From Bacteroidia bacterium (GTDB taxonomy: Bacteria > Bacteroidota > Bacteroidia > B-17B0 > Aurantibacillaceae), in NCBI GenBank assembly GCA_018000995.1, contig JAGNIU010000019.1, forward strand, positions 1 to 63,878: a stretch of DNA of 63,878 nucleotides, in the 5' to 3' direction. How positions within the stretch are numbered: the stretch's first letter is position 1; each line of letters opens with the position of its first letter. Shown piece by piece: positions 41,294 to 50,114 of the stretch. The position numbers and the translations under genes are program-made. The notes beneath the pieces were generated by a model, which searched no databases, had not been told where the DNA came from, and saw only the letters and a program-made list of their open reading frames with translations.

Positions 41294-41924
41294 ACAAACA
41301 TTTTAAATCTACTATCAATCTATTAATTTCTATACTATCAGTGCCATCATAAAACCCGCGAATATGTCGTTCCTTATCAATTAAAGCAAAGTTTTGTGTA
41401 TGAATAAAATCTTCTTCACCGCCATCGCCTTCTTCAGCATTTAATAAATAACTTTTACGCGCAATCTCATACAAATGTTTTTTCTCGCCGGTTACAAATA
41501 ACCATTTCCCATCATTAACACCATGTAATTTGGCATAGTCCAATAATTGTGCTACTGAATCTGTTTCGGGATCAACCGTATGCGAAATAATCATAAAATC
41601 ATTTCTGTTTTTAAATTTTTGATAAACCCTTACCAATTCATTACTCATAATCGGACAAATAGATTTACAAGTGGTGAAAAAGAAATCCGTAACATAAACT
41701 TTTCCTTTTACTTCGTTCTCAGTCAGTTTTTGATTGTACTGATTGATAAAGAAAAAAGGAGCAACTGTATGATAAGAAGTGTCTTTTGTTTTCTGATAAG
41801 TTTTTGGTCCGAAATAAGCTAGTGTACGAATGGGTTTGTTTTCAGTTTTATTATAAAAGTACAACCCAATAAAAGCAGTCGGCAGAAGTAGCAATAGAAC
41901 CCAATAAATTTTATCTTTGAACAT
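41262..41924 (-). CDS. SCO1/SenC-family copper chaperone
   Basis: A 220-residue membrane-anchored thioredoxin-fold protein (membrane segment 7-24). The copper-binding CxxxC motif is in TDFFFTTCKSICPIM, and the third ligand His in EEDFIHTQNFALID is present. Family members load the CuA centre of cytochrome oxidase or act as thiol reductases. It overlaps the TlpA-like gene and is divergent from the KirBac gene. Confidence 0.92.
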   Translation of the reverse strand: MFKDKIYWVLLLLLPTAFIGLYFYNKTENKPIRTLAYFGPKTYQKTKDTSYHTVAPFFFINQYNQKLTENEVKGKVYVTDFFFTTCKSICPIMSNELVRVYQKFKNRNDFMIISHTVDPETDSVAQLLDYAKLHGVNDGKWLFVTGEKKHLYEIARKSYLLNAEEGDGGEEDFIHTQNFALIDKERHIRGFYDGTDSIEINRLIVDLKCLFDEYEFKEKK

Positions 41925-41948
41925 AATAACACAAAGGTATTAAAACTT

Positions 41949-42887
41949 ATGCTTGGAGACAGAAGAAAAAAGGAAAAGAAATTAGAGTTGGGCTTTGGCT
42001 CTAAAAACTATCAGAATACCGTTCGCTTTTTAAATAAAGACGGCAGCGTTAATATTAAGCGTAAAGGACTTAAAGGTTTTGATAATGTAGATATGTACCA
42101 CTGGTTAATCACAACCAGCTGGACTAATTTATTAATTGTTATTCTTATTTCTTATGCCATTGCCAATACGATTTTTGCTTGTATTTATTACAATATGGGA
42201 TATCAAAATTTTGGTGGTATCGAAGGTTATGATGGTCCGGGTAGATTTTTAGATTTATTTTTCTTCAGCGCTCAAACATTAACTACTGTTGGGTACGGAC
42301 ATGTATATCCAAATGCTACTAATGTTAGTACAGTTGCTGCAATTGAATCTATGTTTGGACTATTAGGTTTTGCGATGGCAACCGGTGTTTTGTACGGGCG
42401 TTTCTCTAGACCAAAAGCAGTTTTATTATATAGTGACAGAGCTTTAATTTCTCCATATGAAGGAATTACAGGTTTAATGTTTAGAGTAGCCAATACCAAG
42501 CAAAACGAATTAATTGAAGTGGAAGCAAGTGTTGTTTTATCATATTCTGATCCCACAACAAACAAGCGCGAATTTGAAGCTTTACCATTGGAAGTAAGTA
42601 AAATTAATTTCTTACCATTAAGCTGGACTATAGTTCACCCCATTGATGATAAAAGTCCGATTTATAATGTGAGTAAAGAGGAATTGGTTAAGCGCGATGC
42701 AGAACTAATTATTTTGATTAAAGCAATTAATGATACTTATTCTCAAACTGTGTACTCGCGCATGAGTTATAAGGCTCATGAATTTGAGGATAATGCCAAG
42801 TTTGTTCCGGTTAAGCAAGAGGTGGTTGGAGAGGGGAAAATATCCATTAATCTTACTGATATTCACATGTATAATAAAACTCTATAA
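41949..42887 (+). CDS. KirBac-type inward rectifier potassium channel
   Basis: A 312-residue channel subunit. A slide helix (about 45-57) precedes the first membrane helix (59-80), a pore helix, the selectivity filter TTVGYG (112-117) and the second helix (about 133-150). The C-terminal cytoplasmic immunoglobulin-like domain carries family landmarks (RVANTKQNELIEVEASVVL; LSWTIVHPIDDKSPIY). Prokaryotic Kir channels conduct potassium and are often gated by lipids or pH. It starts 24 bases from the divergent SCO gene. Confidence 0.93.
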   Translation: MLGDRRKKEKKLELGFGSKNYQNTVRFLNKDGSVNIKRKGLKGFDNVDMYHWLITTSWTNLLIVILISYAIANTIFACIYYNMGYQNFGGIEGYDGPGRFLDLFFFSAQTLTTVGYGHVYPNATNVSTVAAIESMFGLLGFAMATGVLYGRFSRPKAVLLYSDRALISPYEGITGLMFRVANTKQNELIEVEASVVLSYSDPTTNKREFEALPLEVSKINFLPLSWTIVHPIDDKSPIYNVSKEELVKRDAELIILIKAINDTYSQTVYSRMSYKAHEFEDNAKFVPVKQEVVGEGKISINLTDIHMYNKTL

Positions 42888-42976
42888 TTTTTGTTAAAAG
42901 GGTGTTTTTCGCCAAAAAGCGGAATAATATTTGATATAAATATTGGTATATTTAAAACTCTTTAAAAAACACAAAA

Positions 42977-44095
42977 ATGAATAAAGTTAAATTTCTCTTT
43001 TTAGGTCTTTTTCTTGCAGGTATTGTTTCGGCTCAAAAACCAAAACCTTTTTCTTTTGTTATAGAAGGGGTAGCAAAAAATTACAAATCAACTTATATTT
43101 ATTTAAACCATAAATGGGATGATAAAACTATTACCGATTCAGCAAAAGTGGTGGATGGTAAATTTAAGTTTAATGGTAAAAGTCCGGAGCCTAATATGTA
43201 TTGGTTCACAACAGTTACTGACCCCAACACACAGCCTAATATTATTTTTTATGTAGACGGTGCTAAAACCACTGTTAGCATGAATATGGATTCTCTTCAA
43301 AATTTAAAAATTACTGGGGGACAAAGTCAGAAAGATTATGAAGATTATAAAGTGTTAATGTTAACTTTTCAATTACAACAACAACAAATTGTTAACGATT
43401 ACAATCAAGCAAGAACTGCAAACGACCAAAACACTATGCAAGCTAAGCAAGTGGAGTTTGAAAAATTAAGCGCAAATGTAAAAGGAGGTCTAAGAGATTT
43501 TATAAAAGCGCATTCTAAATCTGCTGTTAGCGGTTATATTATTTATGCCGAGTACGCGAATCCTATTTTCACAATGCCGGAAGTGGAAGAGGTAATTGGT
43601 TTGTTAGATAAATCTATTTTAGAAACTAAATATGGTAAACTAGCGAAGGATCGCTTAGCAACTTTGCAAGGCACTACAATTGGTTATCCTGCTATAAACT
43701 TTACACAAAATAGTCCGGACGGTAAACCTATCAAATTATCAGATTACAAAGGAAAAGTGGTGTTGGTTGATTTTTGGGCTAGCTGGTGCGGTCCGTGCAG
43801 AGCAGAAAACCCTAATGTGGTAGCAGCTTACAATAAGTACAAAGATAAAGGCTTTACAGTGTTAGGCGTTTCATTCGACCAAGACAAAAATAAGTGGTTA
43901 GCAGCCGTTGAAAAGGATAAATTAACTTGGGATCAGGTTAGTGACTTAAAGGGTTGGGGTAACGAAGTAGGTCGTATTTATAGCATTTCCAGTATCCCAC
44001 AAAACCTTTTAATTGATAAAGAGGGTAAAATCCTTGATAAAAACCTAAGAGGGCCTGCTTTAGACCAAAAACTAGAGGAGATTTTTAGTAAATAA
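42977..44095 (+). CDS. Thiol-disulfide oxidoreductase with N-terminal DUF4369 domain
   Basis: A 372-residue exported protein: signal peptide (MNKVKFLFLGLFLAGIVSA), DUF4369-like beta domain (about 25-130: FVIEGVAKNYKSTYIYLNHK), a helical linker rich in Q (about 130-190) and an AhpC/TSA-TlpA-like domain with the active site DFWASWCGPCRAENPN (about 257-272) and SISSIPQNLLID (cis-Pro). This fusion is common in Bacteroidota periplasm. It precedes the SurA-type cluster, so a role in disulfide maintenance of envelope proteins is plausible. Confidence 0.92.
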   Translation: MNKVKFLFLGLFLAGIVSAQKPKPFSFVIEGVAKNYKSTYIYLNHKWDDKTITDSAKVVDGKFKFNGKSPEPNMYWFTTVTDPNTQPNIIFYVDGAKTTVSMNMDSLQNLKITGGQSQKDYEDYKVLMLTFQLQQQQIVNDYNQARTANDQNTMQAKQVEFEKLSANVKGGLRDFIKAHSKSAVSGYIIYAEYANPIFTMPEVEEVIGLLDKSILETKYGKLAKDRLATLQGTTIGYPAINFTQNSPDGKPIKLSDYKGKVVLVDFWASWCGPCRAENPNVVAAYNKYKDKGFTVLGVSFDQDKNKWLAAVEKDKLTWDQVSDLKGWGNEVGRIYSISSIPQNLLIDKEGKILDKNLRGPALDQKLEEIFSK

Positions 44096-44118
44096 GGCTT
44101 AAAATTCAATAAAAAAAT

Positions 44119-44126
44119 TAAATTTG
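44119..44126 (+). promoter_or_regulatory. Possible -7 element of the PPIase cluster
   Basis: TAAATTTG, an exact TAnnTTTG match, 23 bases before the ATG at 44150. No clear -33 partner. Confidence 0.35.
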
Positions 44127-44149
44127 CATTCCGTAAAAAAATCAGAATT

Positions 44150-46249
44150 ATGAAGAAAATTTCAATTACAGTTTTAGGTGCAGTATTAGCATTTTCAGCA
44201 TTTGCTCAAACTGCAGATCCGGTTATTATGACTATTGGCGGTAAATCCGTTAATAAATCTGAATTTGAAAGTGTGTTTCGTAAAAACAACACTAAAACAG
44301 CAGTTGATGCTAAAGCAGTAAAAGATTACGCTGATTTATTTTCATTATTTAAAATGAAAGTATTTGAAGCTGAATCAATGGGTTTAGATACATCAGCTTC
44401 TTTTAAAACTGAATTAGCAGGTTACAGAAGACAATTAGCTTCTCCGTATTTAACTGATAAAAACACAAACGAGAATTTAATTACTGAAGCATACGAACGT
44501 ATGAAGTGGGAAATTAAAGCAAGTCATATTTTAATCCGTTGCTCTGACTTAGAATTCCCGAAAGATACTTTAGAGTGTTGGACACGCGCTACTTTAATCC
44601 GTAATGCTATTGTGGGAAAATTGCCAACTTCAGCACAAATTGCTGATTACGATAAAATATTAAAAAACTCAACGCAAGTAAAAGCTGACTTTGCAAAAAA
44701 AGACAGTGGTTTATACAAAGCAAAATTAAATTCAGTAAAAAATTTAGCTGACTATTACAAAAATGGTGGTGCTGATAAATTTATTGGAATTGCTCCTAAA
44801 ACAAGTGACGATCCTTCAGTACCGGATAACAAAGGTGATTTAGGATATTTCTCTTCTTTAGACATGGTATATCCATTCGAAACAACTGCTTACAATACAA
44901 AGCCGGGAGAAGTTAGTCCTGTTGTTCGTACAAAATATGGATACCATATTTTAAAAGTGTTCGACAAACGTGCTAACCGTGGTGAAATTACTGTTGCTCA
45001 CATTATGGTTAAGTTTCCAAAAGATGCAAGTGATGCAGATAAGGCAAACTTAAAAACTAAAATCGATGAGTTAAATGCAAAATTAAAAGCAGGCGAAAAA
45101 TTTGAAGATGTTGCACGTTCTTTTTCTGAAGACAAACAATCATCTGATCGTGGTGGACAATTAGCTGCATTCAAAGGCGGAAAAGTGCCGAAGGATTTTG
45201 AAGATGCTGCTTTTGGATTGAAAAAAGATGGTGATGTTTCTGAACCTGTAATGACTCAATACGGATGGCACATTGTAAAACGTTTAGAAGTTAAAGGCTT
45301 ACCTCCTTTCGATCAAATGAAAGCTGAATTAAAAGCAAGAGTTCAACGAGATAGCCGTTCTCAAATGGGACGTGTTGCTTTAATTGCACGCGTTAAGAAA
45401 GAAAATGGGTTCAAACAGAATTTAGCAAACCGCGATGAGATTTTAAAAGTATTAGACACTACTTATTTAACTGCCACTTGGAAAGCAAGTCGCGCTGATA
45501 AATTAGGTAACAAAGAAATTATTAAATTCAATACTAAAACTTATGGCATGAAAGATTTTGCTGCCTTTATGGAACAGCAAATGATTTTCAGAAGCCCAAC
45601 TGATTTAAAAGATTTAGTTGGACAAATTTATGAGAAGTGGGTTGAAGAAGTTGTAGTAGCTTATGAAGATGCTCAATTAGAAACTACTCGTCCTGACTTC
45701 AAAAATTTATTACACGAATACCGCGATGGAATTTTATTATTTGATTTAACTGATCAAAAAGTGTGGAGTAAAGCTGTGAAAGACACTGTAGGATTACGCG
45801 AATTCTATCAAAAAAATAAGAACAACTACTTGTGGGATGACAGAGCTGATGTTACTACTTACCGTTGTTTAGATTCTAAAATTTCGGCTGAGGTTCGTAA
45901 ACTTTTAGCAAAAGGTAAAGCGGAAAAAGAAATTGTTGAAACCATCAACAAAACGTCACAATTAAATGTTACCGTTGAAAACGTAATGTATTTAAAAGGT
46001 GAAAACAAAAACATCAACGATAATTGGAAAGAAGGTTTAGTAGCGAAGGATATCAAAGATGATAAAGACGGAAAAGTATTAGTGATTAAAGTGAATAAAG
46101 TTTTACCTAAATCGCCAAAAGCTTTAAACGAGGCAAAAGGTTTAGTGACTGCTGATTTCCAGGTTAACTTAGAAAAAGAATGGATTGCTTACCTAAAAAA
46201 TAAGTATCCTGTAAAAATTGATGAGGCTGTTTTAAGCACCATCAAATAA
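44150..46249 (+). CDS. Periplasmic peptidyl-prolyl isomerase with two parvulin domains (SurA/PpiD-like)
   Basis: A 699-residue exported folding factor. A signal peptide (ending SAFAQ) is followed by a SurA-N-like helical part. Two parvulin domains start at IKASHILIRCSDL (about 122) and ITVAHIMVKFPKDA (about 282), with the GGQLAAFKGGKVPKDFEDAAF and YGWHIVKRLE ends of the second clear; the first has an insertion. A long C-terminal helical part (about 420-699) has no family match that I can name. First of three consecutive SurA-like genes. Confidence 0.9.
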   Translation: MKKISITVLGAVLAFSAFAQTADPVIMTIGGKSVNKSEFESVFRKNNTKTAVDAKAVKDYADLFSLFKMKVFEAESMGLDTSASFKTELAGYRRQLASPYLTDKNTNENLITEAYERMKWEIKASHILIRCSDLEFPKDTLECWTRATLIRNAIVGKLPTSAQIADYDKILKNSTQVKADFAKKDSGLYKAKLNSVKNLADYYKNGGADKFIGIAPKTSDDPSVPDNKGDLGYFSSLDMVYPFETTAYNTKPGEVSPVVRTKYGYHILKVFDKRANRGEITVAHIMVKFPKDASDADKANLKTKIDELNAKLKAGEKFEDVARSFSEDKQSSDRGGQLAAFKGGKVPKDFEDAAFGLKKDGDVSEPVMTQYGWHIVKRLEVKGLPPFDQMKAELKARVQRDSRSQMGRVALIARVKKENGFKQNLANRDEILKVLDTTYLTATWKASRADKLGNKEIIKFNTKTYGMKDFAAFMEQQMIFRSPTDLKDLVGQIYEKWVEEVVVAYEDAQLETTRPDFKNLLHEYRDGILLFDLTDQKVWSKAVKDTVGLREFYQKNKNNYLWDDRADVTTYRCLDSKISAEVRKLLAKGKAEKEIVETINKTSQLNVTVENVMYLKGENKNINDNWKEGLVAKDIKDDKDGKVLVIKVNKVLPKSPKALNEAKGLVTADFQVNLEKEWIAYLKNKYPVKIDEAVLSTIK

Positions 46250-46250
46250 T

Positions 46251-46273
46251 TGTCAGGTCGAGCGTAGTCGAGA
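46251..46273 (+). repeat. Single copy of a 23-base repeat
   Basis: TGTCAGGTCGAGCGTAGTCG plus AGA, identical to the reverse complement of 35002-35024 after mltG. Here only one arm is present, two bases after the PPIase stop codon. Confidence 0.75.
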
Positions 46274-46285
46274 CTAAAACATAAA

Positions 46286-46312
46286 GGCTGTTTAAACGAC
46301 AGCCTTTTTTTT
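46286..46312 (+). terminator. Intrinsic terminator between the first and second SurA-like genes
   Basis: GGCTGT (46286-46291) pairs with ACAGCC (46299-46304), followed by eight Ts. The next gene's TTG start uses the last two Ts of the tract. Confidence 0.72.
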
Positions 46313-47165
46313 GAAAGCAATTTTGAAATATTTTTTATACATATTTATTTTTCTTGGTCTGATTTCCTGCAACGAAAACAAGGGTGAGCAGGATGTAAAA
46401 TCAATTGCTGTTGCAGGTGATAAAAACCTGAATGAAAATGAGTACAAGCAGTTTAATTTTATGGGAAGTGGTGCTAACGACAGCGCTTTTATCTCTAAAA
46501 AATTAATCGAAGACTGGGCTCAGGATGAATTGTTTTATCAGGAAGCGAAAGAAAAATTAATGCCTGAAGATTTAAATGTAGATGCAGAAGTTGAGAAGTA
46601 CCGTCAGGAATTAATTAACTACAAATACGAAATCCGTTTAATTGAAAACAATTTAGATACGTCTATTTCAAAACAGGAAATCCAAGCTTATTACGATGCC
46701 AACCGCGATAATTTTATTTTAAAGGATAATATTGTGAAGGTAAATTATTTTAAAGTGCCTGTTAAATCAAAAGCGCTTGCTAAAATGAAAGCTGCGGTTG
46801 TCTCCCAAAATCCTAAAGAAAAAGAAAACTTGAAAGCACTTTGCTTACAATACGCTGATAATTATTTTATAAACGACAGCACCTGGTTATTATTGGAAGA
46901 CATTAAGAAGGAAATCCCTCAATTACGCGAATTACCGGAGTATAATTTTTATGCCGGTCGGTATTTTGAGTATACAGATAGTTTAAATTATTACTACTTA
47001 AAAATTAAAGAAATTAAAATTAAGAACGGTCTTTCACCAATAAACTTCGAAATGGGAAATATTAAAAACATCCTTCTCAATGGCCGTAAAATGAAGCTGA
47101 TTCGTCAATACAAACAGCAAATCCTCGAAAAAGCGAAGAGTGAGGGGAAGTTCAAGGTGAACTAA
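46311..47165 (+). CDS. SurA-like lipoprotein without parvulin domain
   Basis: A 284-residue lipoprotein: signal peptide KAILKYFLYIFIFLGLISC with the lipobox Cys20. The body is helical (KKLIEDWAQDELFYQEAKEKL, SKQEIQAYYDANRDNFIL), the pattern of the N- and C-terminal chaperone parts of SurA. No parvulin motif (HILI/GG-L) is present. The start is TTG 46311, lying in the U tract of the upstream terminator; TTG 46323 is an alternative that keeps a shorter signal peptide. Position between two PPIase genes suggests a partner chaperone. Confidence 0.8.
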   Translation: MKAILKYFLYIFIFLGLISCNENKGEQDVKSIAVAGDKNLNENEYKQFNFMGSGANDSAFISKKLIEDWAQDELFYQEAKEKLMPEDLNVDAEVEKYRQELINYKYEIRLIENNLDTSISKQEIQAYYDANRDNFILKDNIVKVNYFKVPVKSKALAKMKAAVVSQNPKEKENLKALCLQYADNYFINDSTWLLLEDIKKEIPQLRELPEYNFYAGRYFEYTDSLNYYYLKIKEIKIKNGLSPINFEMGNIKNILLNGRKMKLIRQYKQQILEKAKSEGKFKVN

Positions 47166-47258
47166 GCCCTGTTAAAAATCTTTAATTCAGCAAATACCCC
47201 TTTCTTATTGATAAAATTGTTTACCTGTACAGATTTTATTGCTTAATTTAGCGTCAGT

Positions 47259-48593
47259 ATGCGTAAGTTATTTATCGTCCTTTTTTCAATCGTTTTTTTA
47301 AGTTCTAATGCACAGCAAGTGCTGGATAAGGTTATTGCCGTTGTTGGAAAATACCCGCTTCTATTGTCTGATTTAGAAGTGTACCAAATGGAACGTTTAA
47401 AGGAAGATCCTAACGCTAATAAATGCAAAGCTTTTGAAGAATTATTATACAGCAAATTATTATTAGCTCAAGCCGACCGTGACAGCGTTACAGTAACTGA
47501 TGCGGAAATTGATGGTGAAATTGGAAAACGTTTAGCGTATTACTTAAACATGTTTGGTGGCGATGAAACAAAGTTTGAAGCTTTTTATGGTAAACGTATC
47601 AATGTGTTTAAAGATGAAATACGCGACGATGTTTCAAATCAATTATTACAACAAAAAATGCGTGGCAGAATTACTGACGGCACAAAACTCACTCCTTCTG
47701 AAGTACGTGTGTTTTATGAAGGAATTCCGGTTGATAGTTTACCATTAATCAATACCGAATTACAAATTGCACAAATTGTAAAAATGCCTCCCGTTAGTGA
47801 ACAAGCAAAAAAAGATGCACGCACACAAATTGAATCCTATCGTGCACGTATTGTTGGTGGTGAAAGTTTTAGTGTATTAGCAGCTTTATATAGTGAAGAT
47901 CCGGGTTCTGCAAAAACAGGTGGACAATTACCACCGTTTGCGCGCGGACAAATGGTGCCTGAGTTTGAGGCTGTAGCTTTTCGTTTAAAGAATGGTGAAA
48001 TATCAGAAGTATTTGAATCGGCTTATGGATTTCACTTCTTACAATTAATTTCCCGTAAAGGTGAAACAGTTGATGCTCGTCATATTTTAATTGCGCCAAA
48101 AATTACTCAGATTGATGTATTCAATGCAAAGATTCAATTAGACACCATTCAAAAAGCAATATTAGAAGGAAGAATTACATTTGAAGCCGCTGCTAAATTG
48201 TATAGCGATGATAGCGAAACAAAACAGAATGGAGGCTTAATGATTAATCAGGCAGCCGGAAATACTAAATGGGACAATGAAGATATTTCTCAGTTGGATC
48301 AAAATTTGGTATTTATGTTTGATAAGATGAACGTAGGTGATGTAACTACGCCAATGAATTATAATAGTATGGATGGGAAACCGGGTTACCGTATCTTAAG
48401 TATTATTTCGCGTAGTGAGCCGCATAAAATGAATTACAAAGATGATTATTCGAAATTATTGCAAATGGCGTTGTTCCAAAAAAATAAAAAGGAAATTCAA
48501 GATTGGATTGAGAAACGTTCGAAGTTAACCTACATTAAAATTGATCCTGAATACAATTGCAAATTAGAATATAACTGGACGCTCACACCTTAA
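47259..48593 (+). CDS. surA: SurA-like periplasmic chaperone/peptidyl-prolyl isomerase
   Basis: A 444-residue exported chaperone. Signal peptide (ending SSNAQ), then the SurA N-terminal domain (VLDKVIAVVGKYPLLLSDLEV, residues 21-41), a first parvulin domain (LQIAQIVKMPPV, GGQLPPFARGQMVPEFEAVAF, YGFHFLQLI, about 168-270) and a second, degenerate one beginning VDARHILIAPKIT. Helps outer-membrane proteins fold in the periplasm. The MoxR-like gene starts 4 bases later. Confidence 0.9.
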   Translation: MRKLFIVLFSIVFLSSNAQQVLDKVIAVVGKYPLLLSDLEVYQMERLKEDPNANKCKAFEELLYSKLLLAQADRDSVTVTDAEIDGEIGKRLAYYLNMFGGDETKFEAFYGKRINVFKDEIRDDVSNQLLQQKMRGRITDGTKLTPSEVRVFYEGIPVDSLPLINTELQIAQIVKMPPVSEQAKKDARTQIESYRARIVGGESFSVLAALYSEDPGSAKTGGQLPPFARGQMVPEFEAVAFRLKNGEISEVFESAYGFHFLQLISRKGETVDARHILIAPKITQIDVFNAKIQLDTIQKAILEGRITFEAAAKLYSDDSETKQNGGLMINQAAGNTKWDNEDISQLDQNLVFMFDKMNVGDVTTPMNYNSMDGKPGYRILSIISRSEPHKMNYKDDYSKLLQMALFQKNKKEIQDWIEKRSKLTYIKIDPEYNCKLEYNWTLTP

Positions 48594-48597
48594 ACGT

Positions 48598-49560
48598 ATG
48601 CAATATAAATCTGATACCGAAGCTGTAGAAGCCTTTGTTGCCAAATACAAACAACTTAATTCTGAAATTGGAAAAGTAATTGTTGGACAAAACGATACTG
48701 TAAAGGATGTTTTGATTTCTGTTTTTAGTAAAGGACATTGTTTATTAGTTGGTGTTCCCGGTTTAGCTAAAACTTTATTGGTAAACACCATTGCAGATGC
48801 TTTAGGTTTATCGTTTAACCGTATTCAGTTTACACCAGATTTAATGCCGAGTGATATTATTGGAAGTGAAATTTTAGATGAGAGTCGTAATTTCAAATTC
48901 ATTAAAGGTCCTTTATTCGCGAATATTATTTTGGCCGATGAGATTAACCGTACGCCTCCAAAAACACAAGCCGCTTTATTAGAAGCCATGCAGGAACGTC
49001 AAATTACCGCAGCCGGAAAAAAATACGAATTAGGAAATCCGTTTTTTGTTTTAGCAACTCAAAACCCGATAGAGCAGGAGGGAACTTATCCTTTACCTGA
49101 GGCGCAGTTAGACCGCTTCATGTTTAATGTGTGGTTAGATTATCCGAGTTTTACAGAAGAGATGCAAGTAGTGAAACAAACTACAACCACATCAACTGCA
49201 AAAGTAAATAAAGTATTAAGTGCTGAAGAAATAGTTTATTTTCAAGAATTAGTTCGTAAAGTACCCGTTGCTGATAATGTAATTGAATACGCTGTTAAAT
49301 TGGTAAACAAAACCCGATTAAAAAGTGAATTCTCTTCTGAAGTTTCAAAAAAATATTTAGCATGGGGCGCTGGTCCGCGTGCTTCTCAATATTTAGTTTT
49401 AGGAGCAAAATGTCACGCTTTAATTCACGGGAAGTTTAGTCCGGATATTGAAGATGTGAAAGCTATTGCTATTCCAATTTTACGTCACCGCTTAGTATTA
49501 AATTACAAAGCAGAAGCGGAGGGTATGAGTGTTGAAGAAATCATTAAGCAATTGTTGTAA
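48598..49560 (+). CDS. MoxR-family AAA+ ATPase
   Basis: A 320-residue AAA_3 ATPase. Walker A is GVPGLAKTLL (about 51-60), Walker B IILADEINRTPP, sensor 1 ATQNPIEQEGTYPLPEAQLDRF, and the lid HRLVLNYKAEAEGM closes it. MoxR proteins usually sit before DUF58/VWA genes and help assemble their targets. Here those partners are absent from the window; the neighbours are SurA (4 bases upstream) and a small acidic protein (TAATG overlap). It may thus act on a different client. Confidence 0.95.
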   Translation: MQYKSDTEAVEAFVAKYKQLNSEIGKVIVGQNDTVKDVLISVFSKGHCLLVGVPGLAKTLLVNTIADALGLSFNRIQFTPDLMPSDIIGSEILDESRNFKFIKGPLFANIILADEINRTPPKTQAALLEAMQERQITAAGKKYELGNPFFVLATQNPIEQEGTYPLPEAQLDRFMFNVWLDYPSFTEEMQVVKQTTTTSTAKVNKVLSAEEIVYFQELVRKVPVADNVIEYAVKLVNKTRLKSEFSSEVSKKYLAWGAGPRASQYLVLGAKCHALIHGKFSPDIEDVKAIAIPILRHRLVLNYKAEAEGMSVEEIIKQLL

Positions 49561-50066
49561 TGGCAAAGCAAGAGAAGAATAGTTTCGAAGAAGACAACCA
49601 AAAGTATTTCGACGATAAAAAATTCCGCACATTAATTATTGGTAAAGATGGTATTAAAAATACCGATGACCTTAAAGATGCCATTGATGAAATTGGCGAA
49701 GGAAAATTATTACCGGAAGAGCGCGAAGAACTTTTAGCTAAAATAAAAGCCAGTAATCCTGCCAAAGCTTTATTAAAAGTAGTTTCATCTATAAAAGACA
49801 AAACCAAAAAAGCCAGATTACTCTCAGTATATTGGGAAATTGGTTTAGATTGTACCGAAGATTTTTTATTTTTCATCCGCCAAGCTTGCGAAGGTGATTA
49901 TATGATAGCGATGGAATGCTTAACCATCATTGAAACCATCGAAAGCGAAGTACTAGCTGCCGACCTAAAAGCAGCTCAAGAATTACTCACAGCCCGCATC
50001 AACGAAAATACCGAAAGCGCTCAAATGTTAGAAGAAATTCTGGTTTGGGTGAATGAGAGGGTTTAA
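49560..50066 (+). CDS. Acidic helical protein coupled to MoxR
   Basis: A 168-residue soluble protein, all-helical by inspection and acidic (EEDNQKYFDDKKF, EEREELLAKIKASNPAKALL, SIKDKTKKARLLSVYWEIGLD, MLEEILVWVNERV). The start overlaps the MoxR stop (TAATG), so the two are translated together. The repeated helical pairs recall HEAT-like packing, but no family was recognised. A MoxR adaptor or client is a reasonable inference from position. Confidence 0.8.
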   Translation: MAKQEKNSFEEDNQKYFDDKKFRTLIIGKDGIKNTDDLKDAIDEIGEGKLLPEEREELLAKIKASNPAKALLKVVSSIKDKTKKARLLSVYWEIGLDCTEDFLFFIRQACEGDYMIAMECLTIIETIESEVLAADLKAAQELLTARINENTESAQMLEEILVWVNERV

Positions 50067-50114
50067 CCTAGCTCCTAAAATTAAAATTGGCATACTTTTT
50101 GTCTTAATACTATT

